From: Aporrectodea caliginosa
Taxonomy: Eukaryota > Annelida > Clitellata > Crassiclitellata > Lumbricidae
Assembly (NCBI GenBank): GCA_020284085.1
Contig: JACEVL010000800.1
Span: forward strand, 517,001 to 581,000
DNA length: 64,000 bases
Direction of reading: 5' to 3'
Shown: piece after piece, positions 51,725-61,000 of the stretch
Layout: each line of letters starts with the position of its first letter
Numbering within the stretch: position 1 is the stretch's first letter
The notes under the pieces: model-generated
What the model saw: only the letters and a program-made list of their open reading frames with translations
What the model was told of the DNA's origin: nothing
Database searches by the model: none
Made by a program: the position numbers and the translations under genes

Positions 51725-54700
51725 ACTGTCTGTCTTCTTAATTTCTTGTGTAGTTCGGTGTACCTGTAGTTCTTTAACGGTCGTTTCCAGTGACCTTCGT
51801 GCCCTTTCGATCTGGCCGGCATGGTCCTGTTCCTGGCGAAGCTCTTCAGCCAACCGTGACGCGTCGTCCATTGCCTTCCTCGCATGTTCTTCAGCCATCT
51901 TCAGCTCAGTCAGCTGGTCTTCCAGTTCAGCCTACGATGTACAGAAGATACATTTCTTATAATAGACTATGAATATCTTTCTTTAGACACTTTCTAAATC
52001 CCGTGGAATCATTTCTACCTCGGATGAAATAACGAAGACGGAGATGGATGAGGATGGGATGGAAGAGGATGGATGGATGCGGAGTGTGAATGAGGATGGA
52101 TTAATGGAGATTGATTAAGTAGGCTATGGATCACTGACTGATATACGAGGATGCACGAAGACTAATGGAGATGGGTCTGAAGACGGTGACAACGATGATG
52201 ATAACACTATATCTTATATTCCTATTTTGTACACCTGAGAGATAATACATGTAGCCTACCTATGTAAAAAGTAATCCTCTAACCACAAGTATGCCTACTA
52301 CACCTCGTCAAAATACAGTGCCTAAGTGAAAGTATCAACGACATACTTAGGCTATTTTGTAACTCAAATTACCGACACACTACCGGTGTAAACCTGTCTC
52401 ATGCTCTCCAGATAATGTTGGTTTGGTTTAGTTAGCCTACTGTTTAACGACACTGTTTCATAACAAATATGACCAGCGTTGCGCTCCTCCTTTCTTCAGG
52501 CTTGGGACTGGTACTACCACAGTACGAGCAGGTAATGAATTTGCGTTCACCTTCATAAGCTCTGTCTCTTAATGTCAATTATAGTCAACGCTGCCGCGAG
52601 ACCTATTGAAAGCTCAGTTGCGCACAAACGCTCACCAACCAGAAGCTTATAAATTATTTTAAATGCGCGTGAATGTCGACCAATCACAAACAAATCAAAA
52701 TCAGTTAACTCAACCACGATAGTTCACAGCAAATTCGTTCCAAAGGGTTGGAAACCCATCAGACAACCGCAAATGTTAGTCAACAATCCTATGACGTCGA
52801 TATGACGTCAGACAATTTTGATAGCCTACCAACGCGCGCTTTTGCCGAACAATAGAAAACCGGATTCACAAAGAGTATTTAGGTATGTATTAGTAGCGTA
52901 GGTAAAGGGGACAATGGCCTAATAACGATCGGGTGAAAGTGAATGCGAAACCTGATTGGAGTTGGCTTCCGTCTCGACTCGTTTCTTTTCGGCAACTAGT
53001 TCTGCATTCGTCCGGTTCACTTCGACGATCCTCTCGGCTGCTTCCTGCAACTCCGCCTCCAGGTTACGATTTGCCCTTTCGGAGGTCTCCAGCTGGGACC
53101 TGAGGGAGTGGACCTCGGCCGATAGGGCGGACAGCTTCTGATCAGAGACGGCGTGCTCGTCCTGGGATTCCTGCGTTATCTGCCGTTCCTCATCCACCAA
53201 CATTTCGAGATCGCGAATCTGCTGCTGGTACTTCTTGAAGCCCTTCTCAGCCTCGGCTCTTGCGCGGGTCGTCATTTCGAGAGCTGCTTCCAGCTCCATG
53301 ATGTCCTGTTCCAGTTTCTTGCGCTGTCGGATCGCCTCCATCTTGCTCCGGGTCTCTGCTTCGAGGCTCATCTGGACACCTTCGAGGGTACGCTGGTGGT
53401 TCTTCCTACGATACAAAGAACAGCCATGTAGACAAATAATTGCTAGACACCCGTATTATAAATAGTAAAATATACTATATATATATATGTTTGCCCGTCT
53501 TAAGACTAGTTACGGTTCTTTGTCCTAGACGAAAGATAGATGGGTAGATAGAAAGTCGTCTGCTGCACGTACGCATACCCATACATATGGATACACTCAA
53601 GGACATTGGCAGTTTGGCACAGGGCCATGCCCCAATTGAAAATCTGGTGGACAACCGGCATATTCGCTTTCCCACTTTTGACCTTACAGATTTCAATATT
53701 GGTGCACAAAATTAATATTGTAACCTTGAATAGACAAGTACATTTTCGAAGTCCTTCTTATTTTAAACGTCTATTCATAGACTTGACTATAGGCTGAAGA
53801 AAAGCGCGTCTATTCAAAATGAAGACTAGGCCTATAGGCCTATACAAAAGAGACCGGATTAATGGACCATGTCAGGTCATTTTGACCTCAAAAACTTCTA
53901 GGCCTAATTCTTTAGTATCGACTCAGTGGAAGAAAATCTAAGACCTTAATTACGCAACTGGAGCCAAAGGTCCTTTTAGCCCAACCAGTGTTTTGTTGTA
54001 TACGTCCTAATCGATGGCATAAAGTAATGATTTGGTTACCTTGATGTCAATCATAACCTGATTATAAAGATCTGTTTATACCGACATCTACAATACAGGC
54101 TATGTGTGTGCGCTTGCGTGTGGGCGTATGCTTTAGTAATGGGTAATAGATAATAGGTAGCTCTCTGGACATTAGGCCCTATATGTAGCACCATTCGAAA
54201 ACTATCGAAGCCCCATAGAATTCTTTGTTATGCAGTATACTGCACTTGTTGAATCTTCATACATGACGTTGACAAATGTGTGACGTCACAAAACTAATCC
54301 GTTAATAATCGTTAGAAAGCTATATCAACTTCGTGACCATGGTAACGCTGCAGAAGCGAAATGACCAAATTCAACGAAAGAAATGTCGAAAAAATACGTT
54401 ACATTTTGATTTAAAAAATCCGATTTATCGAAGGAGTTGCGATGAAAACTAGCAGAAACACCGAGTATCAATGTTCAGTTTTGATCACTTTAGGCGATCA
54501 AGACAAAAAGCGATCGAATGAACGACAAATTCATCGATGGAAAACGACCAATCAAAGGAAACGCAAAGAAGCAGACGCGTTTCAGCTCATTCATCGAACG
54601 ACAGCAAAATTAGCGTAAAGCTGCTTCATAAAAAAGTCAGTTAAAACTCTTAACTAAATCTTATCCAATCTTTTAGCATCTTATTTTTTAACATCTACAG

Positions 54701-55025
54701 CACCTCTGTATGCAATCATGCAAACATGTGGGCTTCAATAGATGGTCAATGATAACTGAATCCGACACTAATACGGCAGACACTGAAAATAGGCTCTGTA
54801 CAGGCCTACATAAGCATAGAGTTATGCAGGCTACCTGTACGTCCAGCATGGAGAGTTGGAGACACATGAATACACAAGGATATACAGGCTCCGTGGGAGT
54901 CCAGCATGGAAACACACGTTAGTACACAAGGGTATACATTTATATTTATACAGGCTCCGTGGGAGTCCAGCATGGAAAGTTGGAAACACATTAATAATAA
55001 AACGGATAGAGGTAGGCAGAGAGAG

Positions 55026-55068
<43 letters not shown>

Positions 55069-58000
55069 GTGAGTGAGTGAGTGTGTGTGAGTGAGTGAGT
55101 GAGTGAGTGAGTGAGTGAGTGAGTGAGTGAGTGAGTGAGTGAGTGAGTGAGTGAGTGAGTGAGTGAGTGAGTGAGTGAGTGAGTGAGTGAGTGAGTGAGT
55201 GAGTGAGTGAGTGAGTGAGTGAGTGAGTGAGTGAGTGAGTGAGTGAGTGAGTGAGTGAGTGAGTGAGACCACTCGGAGCTGACGAAGCTGATAGTAATTA
55301 ACAGCTTCGACAGACTAGGTTCACATGTTGAGATGTTGAGAAAGGCTTAGTTCACGGTTAAGGATGACACCCAGATCCAGGGCCGTTTTTACCATAGGTG
55401 CAAACGGTGCGGTGCACCGCGGGCCCCTGAGCCAAGTTTTGTTGCTATTTGCCGAATGTCAGGTGCAAGTCTCAATCTCACTTCTGTTAAATCAGAAAGT
55501 GTAAGGAAGCACTAGTGATTAAGCTTATATTGATTTAATTCACTATGCTTACTAATGCTTACTTACTCTGTTTGCCTGCTTACTCACTCTCCACGGCGGC
55601 ACGTAGACCTAACATGCATCCGCTTTCCATATAGATCTATGGTCCTATGAACTGTGCATGCACCATACATTACATCTATGGCTCGCCCCCACTCTCTCCA
55701 ATCCGTGACATCACATTATTTTGACGTATTTATTTATTTACCTATTATAGTTAGCTCGGTGTCTGACTGAATTTAAGTAAGTAAGTATGTTCTTTATTGA
55801 TAAGTAAGTAAGTATATTCTTCTCAACCAGATGCAATCCGAATTCCGGTGTACATACATCATATACAGTATAATAAGCAATCAATAGTCAGTCAATTATG
55901 AATAAAGTTTCTTCATGTTATGGTCAGCTAATGATAAAACACGGTTATGTGATAGGGGTCGAAGCGAATAGGCTAACAGCTCTTTTGGAGGGAGACACCT
56001 GTGGAGTACACGGTCTGGGTTTTCCAGGACCGCCGAAGATAGGCAGGTGTCGGCTTTAAGGTATAGTTGTCAGTGGCGTACCGAGCTTACATGCCGCCCG
56101 GGGCGCCGGCCCAAAAATTCCGCCCTTTGCACTTAATTTTTGAAATTTCCGGATAATTTTATTCCTTCCGCCAAAATTTCTGATGACTTTTTTGCTTTTC
56201 CACTACTATTATACTATAATTGTCAGAAGAACCCGCCCTCTCCTGCGCCCGGGGACCGCCCCCGCCCCTCATTAGCCTACGCCAACTGTATGCTGTTATT
56301 TTTCTTCCTTTCCTTCCTTCTTTGTCTACTTTTATTACTTCCTCTTATACTTTTTCAATTATTTCTGCATTCACTCCTTCTTTTATTTTACTTCAACCCT
56401 ATTTTGCCGCCCCTGCTCAAGTGCCGCCCGGGGCGACTCGCCCCCTGACCCCCCCCCCCCTACGGTACGCCACTGATAGTTGTTCAAAGGTTGGGTTATC
56501 ACTTATCACTTGGGAGGTTTCGCTGACGGATCAATCTGCTCATTACCGACTGGAGCATTCCCTTTGCTTGGCAAAGCCCCACCATGCCGGAGCAGCATAA
56601 AGCAAGTGAGCAACCGTTATCGCGCCCCCACCACATCGTTAAGCCCAGGGCATTTTGACGTGTTTACATTGCTTAGAAGTTAAAACGTTAAACATAGCAA
56701 GTGGCTGTGCCTCTCGGTGACTGTTACATGTATGTATAGGCTATATAATATTGAGTTTGAAAATTCAATTATATTCGGATGCGTTAGCAGCGTTGAAATT
56801 ATAAATACCTCATTATAAACAAATACGGATCGCAGAAAAGACCTGTAGGCGAGTGCAACTCGGAAGGTCGGAGACTCAGCAATACAGTGTAATCGATTTG
56901 CAACTGGACCAAGTTGTTGACGCTTTCATGTCACAAAAAGTTAGACGTGGGATTTGGACCGTTTAGCCTGCGTTCACTGGATTTAGCCAAATTGTGTGAC
57001 TGTGAGAGATGAAAACGGACTTCGCTGATATTTTGGCATGTGACATTTGCTCATTTGCTGCAGGCTGCAGCGTTAAAGAATTAATTGCATGTTTGAGATT
57101 TATCAGATTTTATTGACAAATTGTTGTTATGTAGGCCTAGGCCCAGTGTTGAAGTGTTCTATTTAGGCCTACACTTCCTCTCAGTCAGTGGGCGCCACTA
57201 ACTATTGTGTATAAGGATTATAACTAAGGGATAAGTGGGATAATAAAAAAAACAACGGCAAACCAACGGACGCTCAGCCGACGCGGGCCCCTGTGGTAAC
57301 TTTTTGCACCCACATTCACAGAACCTTATAAACGGCCCTGCCCAGATCACGGACAGTGAGAGAAAAGGTTATCTCAGGGAAGATCTGAGCAAGCTGAGGA
57401 AGATCAATAACTTCAAGTTAATGGTGTGTTATACAGAATGAAGAGCAGTGGACCCAGGACCGAGCCTTGAGGGACACCACAGCAGAGCTGGAGGGGTTGC
57501 GAACAGTGACTGGATGTTTTAACAGAGAAGGATCTGGAAGACAAGTAGGACTCGAGCCATAATAGAGCAGTGCCAGAGACGCCAAACAAAGATGATAGTC
57601 GATGTGATAGGGCCTACCGTTACTAATTAGCCTACAATTACTTTAAATTGATTGCAATGTCTTCAAATCTTGGAAGAAATATAGGGCCTACATTCTAGAC
57701 TTGTATCCAAGACAATAAACTCGAGACCGAGACCGAGACAGTGGGGTCCGAGACCGAGACGAGACACCAGGTCCGAGGCAGTTCGAGACAGTTCAAAACG
57801 AGTGAAATTCACATTGGACCCAAGTCTCGAAACAATTTTTCTCAACTTTTGAAGTCTAATATCACTGAAATCAGCCGATCACCTGAATTGTATAAACTAT
57901 AGAGAAATTAAATATTTAAGCCATTCTGATATCTTCTAAATGATTCTAAAACTTAAACCAACAAAATTCCATATAGGCCTATTAGCGATTTAGCGACATA

Positions 58001-61000
58001 AGTCACATCACTCACCTTGAGCAACTAGATGTTGTTCCAAGCGTTTCGCTTATGTTGTCTTTACAAAAACGACGAACGGCATGCCATTTATTTTGTTTTT
58101 CATTGATTTCAAACTGCGTGAATGCAAATTTCACTAGTTCAGGTTATTTTTATGAGACATTTTAAGATATTTGGAAATTTTGGACTGAAAGTGCAAACTT
58201 AAGACTGCTTTTTTCAATACTCTTAAATCTTAATAGCAGGAAGACCGCTTTTAAAAAACTTCCTGTCTGGTTGGCACTTCCGATTAACTAGTTATCCTTT
58301 CGGCACAAGACAATTTTATAGCGCAATACTGTACGAAGTTCCGAACAAAATAGTTTGTACGAGACCTTTGGAGACCGCTTCTACAAGAGAACAAGACTTT
58401 CGCTTCGAGACAGTTTCCAAAAAGACAAGAAATGATCTCGAGACAGTTTCCAAAAATTCACGAAATGATCTCGAGACCGAGACCGAGACAGTAGGGTCCG
58501 AGACCGAGACCGAGACATCAAAAAACCTGTTTCGAGACGTCTCGAGACCGAGACAGTGTCTCGAGACAATCCAACTCTGCTACATTCTAGGTAATGTTGC
58601 ATCATATTTTCTCGTTGGTCATTTTCTTATTTTCTTAAATTATTTGTTTTCTTTCTCTTTAGTTTAAAAGTTTATCTCGCCTTAAGGTCCAACTCAGCTA
58701 TAATGAGCACACTGACTGTACACTATCTGTGGGAAGAGCAGGTGTCTAGGGAGAGGACTGGCCGTCGGCCCTCATATGCCGATGCTAAGAAAACTTAATG
58801 AAGTAGCTAACACTCCTTCATATCTATAGCTATCTCTCAGGCTATCTCAAGGGACTGCTCTTCTTCGTATCCTCCTCCGTCATTCTCTCTGACTCTTTCC
58901 TCTCCTCTTCTCCTCCTCCTTTTTCTTCCTCTCCTCCTCCTTCTTCTCATCGTGCTCCTTCTCCTTATTCTCCTTCTCTTCTCCACCACCTCCTCCCTAT
59001 CCTCCTCCTCCTGCTCTTCTTCTTCCCCTCCTCCTGCTCTTCTTCGTCCCCTCCTGCTCCTGCTCTTCTTCCTACTTCTATTTCTTCTCCTCTTCGTTTT
59101 TCTTTTTCTTTTTCTTCTAACTTCAACATTCTGCATGCATCTTCGGCAGATGATGATCTCTCATCTAAGAAACGTTGACGTTCCTCAACGTCGGGTTGTT
59201 CAGTCTCTCGGATTATCTGACTGATTTCTGTGGAAGGGCAGGACATGATTGCGTATAGTCAGCCAAGGCGTGCTTGTATGCTGTAGGCCTAATTAGGCTA
59301 TGTATATATGTATGTACGTATGTATGTATGTATTTATGTATGTATGTATGCAAAATAAGTAAGTATGTACGTATATATGTATGTATGTATGCACGTATGC
59401 ATGTATGTAAAGTAAGTAAGTATGTAAGTATGTACGTACGTATGTATGTATGTATGCACGTATGCATGTATGTAAAGTAAGTAAGTATGTAAGTATGTAC
59501 GTATGTATGTATGTATGCATGCGCGTATGTATGTAGGTAGGCCCTATGTATGCATATATGTAGGTCTGTGTATGTATGCATGCATGTTTGCATGTAGGCC
59601 TAAGTATGCATGTTTGTTTGCTTGTTTTAATCAGCCACTTAATATAGCGTCTTTTAGTCGGCTACCTCACAAAGGCGTTGCACGCATGCATAGTTAACTC
59701 ATTTAGATATTGAAGTGCAGTTTAAGCCATTTTTTTACATGTTTCTTGAATGAAGATATATATTCAGCAGCATGCGTAAGGCTGGACTGTTCCGAAAGGA
59801 AGAGCCGAGTCATGATGAGATACAATGCGCAGCACCTACATATCTCCACAGGCAGTTGAGGGCAACGATCGCTGACCTGGTTGACTTGAGACTGGAACAT
59901 AAAGCTTCCTGGTGTTTGTCAGCGCGGTGCCGACCAACAGGGCCGGTCCAGAAGGAGACTTGTATTTTATTCCTTCCTTTCATGATAGGCCTACTATTTA
60001 TCTGTCGTAACCTGTAATAATAACCTTCGTTGTTTTACTCTGTTACTATAGGTGACTGGTGCATGTGAGTTTACTGCCATGGCGGCGAGTTTTCTGCTTG
60101 AGGGAGATGGGATGGACTCAGATGCATGTTACGGTTGCACTATGGCTCTGTGTTGTGGTGTTTATATTATTCTTGACCTGCTGAGTCTCTGGCGTGGCGT
60201 AAAACCCCGTAAGCTCCTAGTAAAGCAGGAGGGCCTCTGGCGTTGCGTAAAACCCTGTAAGCCCTGTTTTCTTGTTGCCCTGGAATGAGCCGACGCCATG
60301 GACAAATTCAACATGAACGTGAGGGAGCACTCTTAAGCTTCCTTAGAAAAGGTATTGGGTCATTTCACAGACGTTCACGGGCGATGCCTCAGGTTCATCC
60401 AGTTCATCATGTGCAATACCCCAACGTCAGAGGACATTTTCCGCAAGGCCGAAAGTGAGACAAATTCTTACTACTGAATTTGAAGCTGTATTGCAGACTG
60501 AAATACTAGTAGATAAATTGGCGCACTAATTGTTTAATTTCTCATAAATAAAACATGCTTTACAATTTTTCGGGGGTTTCTTCAAGTTTCCGGAGAAACT
60601 TTAAATCAGTTATTTGGTAGAGTTGTGCAACATCAGTCACTTCAGTCATTTACGGAGCTAATACAGCCCAAGCACTTGGCTGAACCCGCTTTTCTTCCGC
60701 CCTAACACTTCTCCGACCTTCCGTTACCTCAATACTAATCTTGAAATTGCTTCACAGCCATTGCGGTCCCGCCTCTATAGAACAAACTCCCTACATAATT
60801 ACGATAAAATGTTTGATCCATCCCATGAACTCACCAATTGCAACACCTCAGCTCTTGCTATCTCTCCACAAGTCTTTCACTTTGTGGCCTAAAACTGGGA
60901 ACACTGCTCTTTCACTAATCATATCCCGATTCCTCTTATATCCCTCGCCGTTTATAAACACCATCCACCTAATTGTCCCTCTGAATCTTCTCCTGGAGCC

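Noticed and set aside
54991..55272. 93-codon Ser-Leu-Thr-His frame
   Set aside because: Translation of the GTGA microsatellite.
58837..59246. Arg/Glu-rich minus-strand frames as a possible protein or myosin exon
   Set aside because: Most of the frame is the pyrimidine tract. The non-repetitive start ([18 protein letters not shown]) has no match to the myosin rod and no splice continuity.
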